Shown here: positions 1-6,725 of the stretch, one piece after another
Layout: the number at the start of each line of letters is the position of its first letter
How positions within the stretch are numbered: the stretch's first letter is position 1
NCBI GenBank assembly: GCA_026785745.1
Contig: JAJAZO010000136.1
Location: 1 to 13,505, forward strand
Source of the DNA: Chitinophagaceae bacterium
GTDB taxonomy: Bacteria > Bacteroidota > Bacteroidia > Chitinophagales > Chitinophagaceae
Reading direction: 5' to 3'
Length of the DNA: 13,505 nt
Position numbers and translations under genes: made by a program
The notes under the pieces: generated by a model
The model's input: the letters and a program-made list of their open reading frames with translations, nothing else
Databases searched by the model: none
Told to the model about the DNA's origin: nothing

Positions 1-90
1 TACTTCTTCTGCTATTTGCCTGGCAGTTTTGCCTTTATCGCATGCAGTAAAAAGAGAAAGGGTTAATGCAAACAGAAATAGTTTTTTCAT
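1..90 (-). CDS. Lipoprotein N-terminus (partial, runs off the left edge)
   Basis: Thirty codons are visible, from an ATG at 88-90 reading leftwards out of the window. The protein begins MKKLFLFALTLSLFTAC followed by DKGK. This is a short basic start, a hydrophobic stretch and a lipobox-like LFTAC, so the protein is probably cleaved before the Cys and anchored as a lipoprotein. The rest (KTARQIAEEV) shows no recognisable domain. It lies head-to-tail behind the 138-755 lipoprotein gene on the same strand with a gap of 47 bases, so the two may be co-transcribed. The function cannot be read from this fragment. Confidence 0.7.
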   Translation of the reverse strand, partial: MKKLFLFALTLSLFTACDKGKTARQIAEEV

Positions 91-137
91 AACAGTTAAG
101 GTTTTAATTAGTGTACAATATACCTGAATAAATCAAT

Positions 138-755
138 TTAGTCGCTGGTCTGTATTCTTATAAAGGAAGTTTTGTCCCAATACAGAACAAAAGAGGATTG
201 TTCGAAATACTCTACAACAATACCATCAGCCTTCAGCTTCACCTTTTTCGTCTTTTCACCATCCATCCCTTCAATGGTAGATTTGGGTACAGTTGATAGT
301 GCCGCATCTACCATTATATCTTCATCCCAGAATTTTATATTATCCGGCCCGAGAATGATGGCCACCTGGTAGATGCTCCTGGTGCTGTCGGTTACTACGG
401 CTGCCAAATCCGCTTTGCCATCGCCATTAAAATCACCTTTGGTAATGTATGGATAGTTTGGTTGCTCTTTTCTTTTTGGAACGATAAAATAATCAAAAGC
501 ATCTTTCATCCATATGGCCTCTTTATCATTTAGTACATGCCATTTGTTCTCAAATTTTGCTTTCAATAATTCGTTCACAGCTTCCTCGATGGGGGCAGTG
601 TAGACAGGAGGCTCTTCTTTAACAAGGGGTGTTATTGTTGCAGTATCAACGGCTGTTTTAGTTGTATCAGTTTTTGATACCTCTTCTTTTTCTTTAGTAT
701 AATTTTGGCCGCAGGAAAGTAGTGATACGGCTGCTATGAAGATGAGAAACTTCAT
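138..755 (-). CDS. Putative lipoprotein with an FG-GAP-like DFNGDGKAD loop
   Basis: The protein has 205 residues and starts MKFLIFIAAVSLLSCG, a signal peptide with lipobox SLLSC (Cys15). Residues about 17-60 are a low-complexity linker rich in Lys, Glu and Thr, as is common after the lipid anchor. Around residues 105-120 there is a GDFNGDGKADLA segment, which resembles the calcium-binding loops of FG-GAP and dockerin-like repeats. The remainder looks like a small beta-rich domain with alternating hydrophobic residues. The family is not recognised. It is divergent from speA, with both starts facing a shared 108-base spacer. A role at the periplasmic or outer membrane surface is inferred from the lipobox only. 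Confidence 0.8.
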   Translation of the reverse strand: MKFLIFIAAVSLLSCGQNYTKEKEEVSKTDTTKTAVDTATITPLVKEEPPVYTAPIEEAVNELLKAKFENKWHVLNDKEAIWMKDAFDYFIVPKRKEQPNYPYITKGDFNGDGKADLAAVVTDSTRSIYQVAIILGPDNIKFWDEDIMVDAALSTVPKSTIEGMDGEKTKKVKLKADGIVVEYFEQSSFVLYWDKTSFIRIQTSD

Positions 756-788
756 GGTAATAGTTTTGGTAGGCTGAAGTTAATATTT

Positions 789-822
789 TTTGCCTCATAA
801 TTTCTCCAATCCTATACTTTTG
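789..822 (+). promoter_or_regulatory. Bacteroidota-type promoter for speA
   Basis: A TTTG at 789-792 is followed after 22 bases by TACTTTTG at 815-822, which fits the TAnnTTTG -7 box. The -33/-7 arrangement matches the primary sigma consensus known for Bacteroidota, although the spacer is at the long end. Transcription would begin a few bases downstream, leaving a leader of about 35 bases before the speA ATG at 864. Confidence 0.5.
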
Positions 823-863
823 TGCCTGAAAGTAATTACTGGCCAACCCATTTGCTATAAAAA

Positions 864-2264
864 ATGACAAATTCCTACCACGACCTCGTAAAGCAAACAT
901 TTAAATTTCCGCAGGAAGGCATAGAAGTAGATGAAGGTAATCTCTACTTTAATGGCCTTGACCTGAATGCACTGGTTGCCAAATATGGCACACCGCTGAA
1001 GATGACCTATCTGCCCAAAATTGGTATGCAGATAAAAAAGGCAAAAACAATGTTTGCGAATGCTTTTAAAAAGCATAAGTATGAGGGTAAATATTTTTAT
1101 TGTTATTGCACCAAGAGTTCGCATTTCAGTTTTATAGTGGAGGAAGCGTTGAAAAGTGAAATTCACCTGGAAACTTCTTATGCTTATGATATTGAGATCA
1201 TCAAGAAGCTGTATGCAAAAAAGAAAATCAACAAAGACATTCATATTATCTGCAACGGGTTTAAGCAAAAAGGATATACCCGTCGTATAGCCAACCTGCT
1301 CAATTCAGGCTTTCATAATGTAATTCCTGTGTTGGATAATAAAGAAGAGTTGAAAGACTATGCTACTTCAGTAAAAGTCCCTTTTAAGTTAGGTATCCGG
1401 GTGGCCGCAGAAGAAGAACCCAATTTCCCTTTTTACACTTCAAGATTAGGTTTCAGGGCAAAAGACATACTCGAGTTTTATGTGGACAGGATAGAAGGAT
1501 ATGAAACCAAGTTCCAGCTAAAAATGCTCCACATTTTTCTTAATAAAGGAATTAAGGATGATATTTATTACTGGAGTGAGTTGAACAAGGTTATTAACCT
1601 CTATTGCCAGCTAAAGAAAATTTGTCCGGAACTTGATTCAATCAATATTGGTGGAGGATTTCCAATCAAACACTCATTGGGTTTTGAATACGATTACCAG
1701 TTCATGATTAATGAGATTGTCCGGAATATAAAGACGGCCTGCAAAAAGGCAAAAGTTCCGATGCCAAATATCTATACAGAGTTTGGCAGCTACACCGTAG
1801 GAGAGAGCATGGCGCACATTTATAGTGTAATAGCGGAAAAAGTGCAGAATGACAGGGAAACCTGGTATATGATTGATTCTTCTTTCATCACTACTTTACC
1901 AGATACCTGGGGAATTGGTGAAAAATTTTTGATGCTGCCGGTTAATAAATGGGATTCTGATTATCAACGGGTAGTACTTGGGGGCATTACCTGCGACAGC
2001 CATGATTACTATGATTCAGAAGAACATATCAATGAAGTGTTTTTGCCAAAAACGAATGGTGACAAACAACCGCTGTATGTTGGTTTCTTTCATACTGGTG
2101 CCTACCAGGACCAGATAAGTGGATACGGAGGAATCAAGCATTGCCTTATCCCATCACCCAAGCATATAATTGTTGGCCCTGACAGGAACGGTAAAATGGT
2201 TGACTGGTTATATGCCAAACAACAAACAGCACAGAGTATGTTGAAGATATTAGGGTATAAGTAA
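864..2264 (+). CDS. speA: Biosynthetic arginine decarboxylase, PLP fold type III
   Basis: The 466-residue protein matches the compact Bacteroidota form of arginine decarboxylase, which removes CO2 from arginine to give agmatine for polyamine synthesis in the cytoplasm. Visible landmarks: the PLP lysine candidate Lys84 in YCYCTKSSHF; the Glu-rich AAEEEPNF segment; the phosphate-binding GGGFP around residue 263; the EFGSYTVGES segment near 310; and the TCDSHDYY motif near 380 that carries the catalytic Cys of alanine-racemase-fold decarboxylases. The C-terminal GFFHTGAYQ and GGIKHCLIP segments are also typical. The length agrees with the family. The ATG at 864 gives the usual MTNxYHDLVKQTF start. 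It is transcribed alone, with a promoter at 789-822 and a terminator at 2287-2316. Assignment to arginine rather than another basic amino acid follows family annotation. Confidence 0.9.
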   Translation: MTNSYHDLVKQTFKFPQEGIEVDEGNLYFNGLDLNALVAKYGTPLKMTYLPKIGMQIKKAKTMFANAFKKHKYEGKYFYCYCTKSSHFSFIVEEALKSEIHLETSYAYDIEIIKKLYAKKKINKDIHIICNGFKQKGYTRRIANLLNSGFHNVIPVLDNKEELKDYATSVKVPFKLGIRVAAEEEPNFPFYTSRLGFRAKDILEFYVDRIEGYETKFQLKMLHIFLNKGIKDDIYYWSELNKVINLYCQLKKICPELDSINIGGGFPIKHSLGFEYDYQFMINEIVRNIKTACKKAKVPMPNIYTEFGSYTVGESMAHIYSVIAEKVQNDRETWYMIDSSFITTLPDTWGIGEKFLMLPVNKWDSDYQRVVLGGITCDSHDYYDSEEHINEVFLPKTNGDKQPLYVGFFHTGAYQDQISGYGGIKHCLIPSPKHIIVGPDRNGKMVDWLYAKQQTAQSMLKILGYK

Positions 2265-2286
2265 CGATAAAATGTTCTTCAATACA

Positions 2287-2316
2287 AAAAGCCTTCTTGC
2301 TGGCAAGAAGGCTTTT
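2287..2316. terminator. Two-way Rho-independent terminator
   Basis: A near-perfect stem is formed by AAAAGCCTTCTTG and CAAGAAGGCTTTT around a CTGG loop. The A-run on the left and T-run on the right let it work in both directions. It sits between the 3' ends of speA (plus) and the 2341-2706 lipoprotein gene (minus), where convergent transcripts must stop. Confidence 0.85.
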
Positions 2317-2340
2317 ACGTTAAGAAATTTTAATTTACAA

Positions 2341-2706
2341 TCAACCTCTGCTATATCGTTTCCATTGTTCATATTCCCCTTCACTATACCTCACCCTGTT
2401 CAAATAAGACCTGTCTAAGAAAAACCGGTTGTCATAGCCTTTCCAATAAAGAAACCCATTAGGGCTGCGGTGATAATATCTGCCGTCTGAATATCGGTTC
2501 ATAACAAAGCCCGGTGTGGGGCTGATAACAAGTGAAGCAGAAACATAAGAACGGGATGGCGGTGGGGGCGGAGTGTACCTTTCATCAACCCTGTCCTTTT
2601 TTTCTTTCTTGTCTTTGGTAGCCCAAACCCTGCTGGGCTTGCAACTGGTAACAGTTGCCGCTACCATAATAATTAATACTACAGAAAGGAGTTGCATTCG
2701 TTTCAT
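2341..2706 (-). CDS. Small lipoprotein of unknown function
   Basis: The 121-residue protein starts MKRMQLLSVVLIIMVAATVTSCK, with a hydrophobic core and a lipobox ending at Cys22. A charged Lys/Asp/Glu stretch (about 30-43) and a Pro-rich run with five prolines (about 46-51) act as a linker. The C-terminal half is rich in Tyr, Arg and Trp (GRYYHRSPNGFLYWKGYDNRF), which suggests a small compact domain or a wall- or nucleic-acid-contacting surface. No known family is recognised. It follows the 2755-3177 lipoprotein gene on the same strand with a gap of 48 bases, so the two may form a small operon ending at the 2287-2316 terminator. Confidence 0.75.
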   Translation of the reverse strand: MKRMQLLSVVLIIMVAATVTSCKPSRVWATKDKKEKKDRVDERYTPPPPPSRSYVSASLVISPTPGFVMNRYSDGRYYHRSPNGFLYWKGYDNRFFLDRSYLNRVRYSEGEYEQWKRYSRG

Positions 2707-2754
2707 AGCGTAACATTTAAAGTTTAGAAATAGTGATTGGTTTATTTGAAATTA

Positions 2755-3177
2755 TTATTCCCTTGTTTTTTTAGTTCTTATTTCTCGGGGGTTTGCATTT
2801 TTGGCTACCGGCACACTTTCTACCGGCATAGGTTTAAATTCTGTTACAACTACCGGGGTTGTCTTTGCTTGTCCAACTTTAACAATTGAATCAACGGTAG
2901 CAGGAGATGCAGGATAAACAGTTGCCAGTTTATCCAGAGCAAGTGTTTTGCTCACAGTATCTCTTCCCATAATAATATCCGTACTCACCCAACCTTCTTT
3001 TTCTGTATCGGCACTGTCTATATTCAAAAACCGGAGTGCTACTGCCTGGCTATCTTTTGCTACAGGTATTCTGGGTGAAAACAGTTTGCTGCTATATTCT
3101 TTGCTAGCAGCACAACTCGCAGCCATTACCACTATCATCATCAAAACCACCGCTTGTACTATTCTTCCTGTTTGCAT
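2755..3177 (-). CDS. Small lipoprotein of unknown function
   Basis: The ATG at 3177 is preferred over an upstream in-frame ATG at 3258. It gives a clean signal, MQTGRIVQAVVLMMIVVMAASC, with lipobox MAASC, whereas the longer version would put 27 polar residues in front and would read through a palindromic repeat at 3201-3218. The resulting 140-residue protein has no recognised domain. Its mature part is Lys/Asp/Thr-rich with several VDS and VT segments, and the tail is very basic (REIRTKKTRE). It is divergent from the 3280 gene and lies just upstream of the 2341-2706 lipoprotein gene in the same direction. Confidence 0.7.
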   Translation of the reverse strand: MQTGRIVQAVVLMMIVVMAASCAASKEYSSKLFSPRIPVAKDSQAVALRFLNIDSADTEKEGWVSTDIIMGRDTVSKTLALDKLATVYPASPATVDSIVKVGQAKTTPVVVTEFKPMPVESVPVAKNANPREIRTKKTRE

Positions 3178-3200
3178 AGTTGTAGAATTTATTTTAGGTG

Positions 3201-3218
3201 TCCCGATAGCTATCGGGA
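3201..3218. repeat. 18-bp perfect palindrome
   Basis: TCCCGATAGCTATCGGGA is identical to its own reverse complement. It lies in the spacer between the divergent genes starting at 3177 (minus) and 3280 (plus), 24 bases upstream of the first. It is GC-richer than its surroundings. From memory, closely similar palindromes recur in intergenic DNA of Bacteroidota genomes, so it may be a dispersed repeat. It could also be a dimeric regulator site or a cruciform or hairpin in the leader. Confidence 0.75.
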
Positions 3219-3279
3219 AAAAATCTTTAACGTAATTATGTTTCAATTCATTTGCCATAAAATCTTAAAATCAACTAAC

Positions 3280-3738
3280 ATGAAATACTTTTTCATTGTA
3301 TTAACAGTATTAGTACATGGAGTGGTTGCAAAAGCTCAAACTGCCGAAGATTCAGTGAAGACAATTATCAACAGGATGTTCACCGGAATGAAAAATGCAG
3401 ATGCCGGGTTATTAAAAAGTTGTTTTGCTGATAGCATGGTGTTGCAAACCATTTCAAGAAATAAGGAAGGGCAACTGATAGTCCGGAACGAAGACCCTGC
3501 CGGGTTTATAGATTTTGTTAGCAAAGAATCCGTTGGTAATGCGGATGAAAGAATAGTTTTTGATGTGGTAAAAGTAGATGGCCCGTTGGCTATCGCCTGG
3601 ACACCGTACAATTTTTATTATAAAGGCACATTTAGTCATTGTGGGGTCAACTCATTCCAGCTTGTTCGTTTTAATGGAGAGTGGAAGATTCAATACCTGA
3701 TTGATACAAGAAGAAAGCAGGGATGTAAGACAGAGTGA
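3280..3738 (+). CDS. Exported NTF2-like (SnoaL/DUF4440-like) protein
   Basis: The start at 3280 gives a 152-residue protein with a signal peptide, MKYFFIVLTVLVHGVVAKAQ, probably cleaved after AKAQ by signal peptidase I. An upstream in-frame extension to 3154 lacks such a signal and crosses the palindrome, so it was not chosen. The mature part fits the NTF2-like cone fold: an initial helix (EDSVKTIINRMFTGMKNAD), a short ADSMVLQTISR strand, FIDFVSKES, then strands ending in HCGVNSFQLVRFNGEWKIQYLIDTRRKQGC, a typical end of this family. No catalytic role is evident, and many family members bind small ligands. It is a single gene; no terminator of its own is visible. Confidence 0.7.
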   Translation: MKYFFIVLTVLVHGVVAKAQTAEDSVKTIINRMFTGMKNADAGLLKSCFADSMVLQTISRNKEGQLIVRNEDPAGFIDFVSKESVGNADERIVFDVVKVDGPLAIAWTPYNFYYKGTFSHCGVNSFQLVRFNGEWKIQYLIDTRRKQGCKTE

Positions 3739-3739
3739 T

Positions 3740-3763
3740 GAGTTTCGGGTTACGAGTTTCGAG
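3740..3763. repeat. GAGTTTCG/GTTACGAG intergenic repeat
   Basis: Directly after the 3738 stop, the sequence consists of iterated GAGTTTCG and GTTACGAG units. The 15 bases at 3749-3763 recur exactly at 5014-5028, and a related inverted version lies at 5131-5161. It resembles the short low-complexity intergenic repeats of Bacteroidota. Confidence 0.6.
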
Positions 3764-3814
3764 TGACTTTATTAAAGTTATTTCTGGATGGGTCAACACT
3801 CATTTAAAAAAGAA

Positions 3815-3836
3815 ACCCCTCGTAGAAACGAGGGGT
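3815..3836 (-). terminator. Rho-independent terminator of the hsp20 gene
   Basis: ACCCCTCGT pairs perfectly with ACGAGGGGT around an AGAA loop. Read on the minus strand, the hairpin is followed by a T-rich tract (the complement of AAAAAAGAA at 3806-3814). It lies 44 bases past the hsp20 stop, in the right direction. Confidence 0.8.
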
Positions 3837-3879
3837 GTAAACCAAAACCAACTGCTTATGAGAAACTTTTCGAATATTT

Positions 3880-4344
3880 TTATTTAATTATAATTTCTGT
3901 TGCTGATGCTTTGACTACTTCTTTCTTCGGAAGGTTTAATGTCAACACACCATTGATGTAAGAAGCTTCTATATTCGTTGCATCAATTTTTTCGTCTATT
4001 GTGAAAGATCTCTTAAAAGAACGGTAGCTGTACTCCCGGCGGATTTGTTTTTGTTGCGAGGCAGAGCCGAAGCCATCTTCTTTATCCTCATCTTTTTTCT
4101 CTGCCGAAACTGTCAACAGGTCCTGATCAAGATTCACTTTAAAATCAGTTTTTTCAAAACCCGGAGCCACTACTTCTAATAAATAACTCTTGTCTGTTTC
4201 TTTGACGTTGACTGGAATGAATCCCTTTCTTTCAACATTGTTAAAGTCGTTTTTGAATAAACCCGGCAGTTCGGAAAGAAGGTCATCAACTAAAGTATTG
4301 AAACTTCCTTCAAATGGTTTGCTGTTAAACTTTACGTTTGTCAT
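3880..4344 (-). CDS. Hsp20/alpha-crystallin small heat-shock protein
   Basis: This 154-residue cytoplasmic chaperone would hold unfolding proteins in an ATP-independent way. A variable N-terminal arm (residues 1-42) precedes the alpha-crystallin domain, which starts at IPVNVKETDKSYLLEVVAPGFEKTDFKV. The domain continues through DLLTVSAEKK and a charged, Asp/Glu-rich loop, then RREYSYRSFKRSFTIDEKIDATNIEASYINGVLTLNLPKKE. GVLTLNLPK is the family's signature (G-V-L-x-L-x-x-P). The tail ends in EIIIK, a possible I-x-I anchor for oligomer assembly. The gene is single, with a terminator at 3815-3836. No CIRCE-type element was found in the 232 bases upstream, so its heat-shock control is not visible here. 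Confidence 0.92.
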   Translation of the reverse strand: MTNVKFNSKPFEGSFNTLVDDLLSELPGLFKNDFNNVERKGFIPVNVKETDKSYLLEVVAPGFEKTDFKVNLDQDLLTVSAEKKDEDKEDGFGSASQQKQIRREYSYRSFKRSFTIDEKIDATNIEASYINGVLTLNLPKKEVVKASATEIIIK

Positions 4345-4545
4345 GATTATTTAGTTTTATTTGTTTTGTGTTTTATGATACGTTGATGGTAATCAAAGCA
4401 TGTACCACCCGGTTTTTTGGACCATTTCTCTGACAACCTTGTCGTAATTGCAATAAAACGAAAGACATAATTTCCGAAAAGAGGAATTTCTGCTGCCATT
4501 ATTTCTTATAGACAACAACTGTCACAACTCAGTAAACATTTTCTT

Positions 4546-4553
4546 TACTTTTG
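4546..4553 (+). promoter_or_regulatory. TAnnTTTG -7 box for the bacilliredoxin gene
   Basis: TACTTTTG matches the Bacteroidota -7 consensus and ends 23 bases before the ATG at 4577. A clear -33 TTTG is not seen. An inverted GACA/TGTC pair (4511-4514 and 4520-4523) lies where the -33 region would begin. The rest of 4345-4576 shows nothing else that I can name. Confidence 0.4.
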
Positions 4554-4576
4554 TGTTCCATTAAAAAATAAAAAAT

Positions 4577-4993
4577 ATGTATCCTGAAGAAATAGTAATA
4601 CCGATGAAAGAAGAGTTAACTGAAAACGGATTTACCGAACTCCTTTCATCAACTGAGGTAGAATCTCAATTAGCAAAAGAAGGCACCACATTGGTAATCA
4701 TTAATTCCGTTTGTGGATGCTCCGCCGGCACTGCAAGACCGGGTGTATTGATGGCTGTTGCTAATGCAACTCAAAAGCCAACCTATCTTACTACCAGTTT
4801 TGCCGGGTTTGATATTGAGGCGATAAAAATGTTGCGTCAGCACCTGATGCCCTATCCGCCATCTTCACCGGCGATTGCTTTATTTAAGAATGGTCAACTG
4901 GTACATTTTATCGAACGCCACCAGATTGAAGGAAGACCTGCTCAGATCATTGCTCAAAACCTGATTGGTGCTTTCGACCAGCATTGTAGTTAA
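4577..4993 (+). CDS. BrxA/BrxB-family bacilliredoxin
   Basis: The 138-residue protein begins MYPEEIVIPMKEELTENGF and carries a C-G-C active site (Cys46-Gly47-Cys48) in NSVCGCSAGTARPG. Both features mark the YphP/YqiW (BrxA/BrxB) family. These thioredoxin-fold proteins remove bacillithiol from mixed disulphides on proteins in Firmicutes. In Bacteroidota the same fold occurs, presumably using the local low-molecular-weight thiol. The length is normal, and the later SPAIALFKNGQLVHFIERHQIEGR segment matches the thioredoxin-like core. The neighbour lgt, in the same direction, is separated by a 200-base repeat unit, so an operon is unlikely. I cannot choose between BrxA and BrxB. Confidence 0.88.
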   Translation: MYPEEIVIPMKEELTENGFTELLSSTEVESQLAKEGTTLVIINSVCGCSAGTARPGVLMAVANATQKPTYLTTSFAGFDIEAIKMLRQHLMPYPPSSPAIALFKNGQLVHFIERHQIEGRPAQIIAQNLIGAFDQHCS

Positions 4994-5001
4994 TAAGTAG
5001 C

Positions 5002-5161
5002 AGCTAGGTTTGAGTTACGAGTTTCGAGCCAGACGGTTCGGAACTCGGTTTGTTTTGACCATGACCCTGACTTGTAAACTATGGGGGTAAGATTGTGGCT
5101 ATTCACATCAATTTTGCATTACCAGGCAAAACTCGCAGTTCGTTACTCAAAACTCGCAGCT
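5002..5161. repeat. Imperfect inverted-repeat intergenic unit upstream of lgt
   Basis: The left arm (5002-5028: AGCT, then GTTTGAGTTACGAGTTTCGAG) and the right arm (5131-5161) are imperfect inverted copies. Reversed, the right arm reads AGCTGCGAGTTTTGAGTAAC and continues CGAACTGCGAG. A core of about 100 bases lies between them and contains no ORF that I can support. The unit looks like a REP pair or MITE-like module. The left arm shares 15 exact bases with 3749-3763. It fills nearly the whole gap between the bacilliredoxin gene and lgt. Confidence 0.55.
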
Positions 5162-5195
5162 TTCTTTAGTATATTCGCCTTCCTTAATCAACAGC

Positions 5196-6380
5196 ATGTA
5201 TCCCAATCTATATTATGCCTTTAAAGATTTGTTCGGCGTAGAATGGAAGTTTCTTCGTTTCGTTAATTCCTTCGGTTTTTTTGTAGCGATTGCTTTTATT
5301 ATTTCGGCCATCGTTCTGGCCAATGAATTACGCCGCAAAAGCAAACAGGGTTTGTTTCAACCTACGGAAATGCAGGTAATGGTTGGTCAGCCTGCTACCT
5401 TGCTCGATTTAGGACTTAATTTCCTGCTTGGTTTTTTATTGGGTTTTAAAATTGTGGCGTTATTCATTATGGATAGCACAGCAACCGAGGATCCGCAGGC
5501 ATTTATCTTCTCCACCTTAGGAAGCTGGCCTGCAGGTATTGGATTGGGTTTATTATTTGCCGGATTGAAATGGTGGGATAAAAACAAACAAAAATTAGCG
5601 AAGCCAGAGAAACGAACTGTCAGAATATGGCCACACGACAGGGTAGGAGAAATAACTATACTGGCACTGATATTTGGTTTGCTCGGAGCCAAACTTTTTG
5701 ACATATTTGAAAACTGGACAGACTTTTTGAAGCATCCATCCGATTACATTTTTTCTGCAAGGGGACTTACATTTTACGGGGGGTTGATATGTGCCGGCCT
5801 TGCTATTGGTTGGTATGCAAAAAAGCACAAGATTGGATTCTGGCACCTGAGTGATGCAATGGCACCAACCATGATGCTTGCCTACTCGATGGGAAGAATT
5901 GGCTGCCAGATCTCTGGTGATGGTGACTGGGGTATAGAAAATACTAATCCTAAGCCATTTAGCTGGCTCCCAGACTGGATGTGGTCATATACTTATCCAC
6001 ATAACGTAAATGAGGTAGGGGTGAAAATTGCAGGCTGTACAGATACAAAATTCTGTAATGAACTGCCTGTCGGCGTTTATCCAACTTCGTTTTATGAAAT
6101 AGTGGCCTGTTTTATTCTCTTCCTTCTTATTTGGTCTTTAAGAAAGAAATTCAGGATTCCGGGTACATTATTTGGCTTTTACCTGATGCTTAATGGCCTG
6201 GAAAGGTTTTTCATTGAGAAAATCAGGGTAAATACCCGGCTTAATATTTTTGGTTTTCAACCAACCCAGGCAGAAGTCATTTCTACATTACTGTTTTTAT
6301 CAGGGGTAGCCATTTGGGTAATTTTGGCCCAAAAAGCAAAACAACAGAAACCCGTAACAAAGCCGCATAGCAATAATTGA
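5196..6380 (+). CDS. lgt: Prolipoprotein diacylglyceryl transferase
   Basis: Lgt transfers diacylglycerol from phosphatidylglycerol to the lipobox Cys of prolipoproteins, the first step of lipoprotein maturation in the inner membrane. The 394-residue protein is longer than the roughly 290-residue E. coli enzyme, mainly through a longer N-terminus. It has several hydrophobic segments (about 24-42, 72-92, 108-124, 153-168, 192-207 and near the C-terminus). The signature GRIGCQISGDGDWG starts at 233, with the Arg and Gly of the Lgt motif present. GLTFYGGLICAG (190-201) corresponds to the conserved membrane segment before it. YPTSFYE and NGLERFFIEKIR match the C-terminal conserved motifs. A weak TATATTCG at 5170-5177 may be its -7 box. 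The many lipoprotein genes in the window are its substrates in principle. Confidence 0.92.
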   Translation: MYPNLYYAFKDLFGVEWKFLRFVNSFGFFVAIAFIISAIVLANELRRKSKQGLFQPTEMQVMVGQPATLLDLGLNFLLGFLLGFKIVALFIMDSTATEDPQAFIFSTLGSWPAGIGLGLLFAGLKWWDKNKQKLAKPEKRTVRIWPHDRVGEITILALIFGLLGAKLFDIFENWTDFLKHPSDYIFSARGLTFYGGLICAGLAIGWYAKKHKIGFWHLSDAMAPTMMLAYSMGRIGCQISGDGDWGIENTNPKPFSWLPDWMWSYTYPHNVNEVGVKIAGCTDTKFCNELPVGVYPTSFYEIVACFILFLLIWSLRKKFRIPGTLFGFYLMLNGLERFFIEKIRVNTRLNIFGFQPTQAEVISTLLFLSGVAIWVILAQKAKQQKPVTKPHSNN

Positions 6381-6522
6381 GGTTTTTTTCAAAAAAAAGT
6401 ATTATCCCGAAACCTTTGCCAGTTAAGGCTTTTCGGAGGTTTATTAACATTTTCTATCGTTTGCGATGTACCTGTGAGTAATATTTCATCTTAAAACGCT
6501 ATGAGATACGGCGTTTATTAGG

Positions 6523-6530
6523 TATTTTTG
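6523..6530 (+). promoter_or_regulatory. TAnnTTTG -7 box upstream of the sigma-factor gene
   Basis: TATTTTTG fits the Bacteroidota -7 consensus and lies about 108 bases before the ATG at 6639. No convincing -33 TTTG was found. The remaining 6381-6638 spacer holds only a weak CCGAAA/TTTCGG inverted repeat around 6407-6437, which lacks a T-run. Confidence 0.35.
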
Positions 6531-6638
6531 CAGACGGTCTGGGACGGTAAAATACATACTTCTGCAATTAACTATCCGTTTGCAATAATCTGCAAACAAA
6601 GACTGTCTATTATTCGTTGATATTTAAATTTTTTAGTT

Positions 6639-6710
6639 ATGCGGCAGCTCAAAATTGCTACCCAGATTACCAATCGGGACTCTCAGGCAGTTGAAAAGTA
6701 CTTACAGTAA
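6639..6710 (+). pseudogene. rpoD: Severed N-terminus of the RpoD-type sigma factor (23 codons then TAA)
   Basis: The ATG at 6639 opens MRQLKIATQITNRDSQAVEKYLQ, the usual start of Bacteroidota RpoD, and then meets TAA at 6708-6710. The same frame continues without further interruption as ISKIS and then MITPEEE of the main ORF, exactly as expected for YLQ-E-ISKIS. A single G-to-T change in a Glu GAA codon would explain the stop. Without it the protein would be 291 residues. As written, this is either a nonsense mutation, a sequencing or assembly error, or a short upstream ORF after which ribosomes could restart at the ATG at 6726, 15 bases later. Confidence 0.8.
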
Positions 6711-6725
6711 ATTTCCAAAATCTCG

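Noticed and set aside
855..1268. Minus-strand open frame of 137 codons opposite speA
   Set aside because: It lies wholly antisense to the well-conserved start of arginine decarboxylase and has no family resemblance. It is a shadow frame.
3178..3258. Longer start (ATG 3258) for the 2755-3177 lipoprotein
   Set aside because: It would place 27 polar residues before a clean signal peptide and translate through the 18-bp palindrome; the ATG at 3177 gives a proper lipoprotein start.
6708..6710. Reassignment of TAA to a sense codon to explain the uninterrupted sigma-factor frame
   Set aside because: TAA is used as a normal terminal stop elsewhere in the window, for example in speA, where it is followed at once by a terminator. 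No other gene shows internal TAA.
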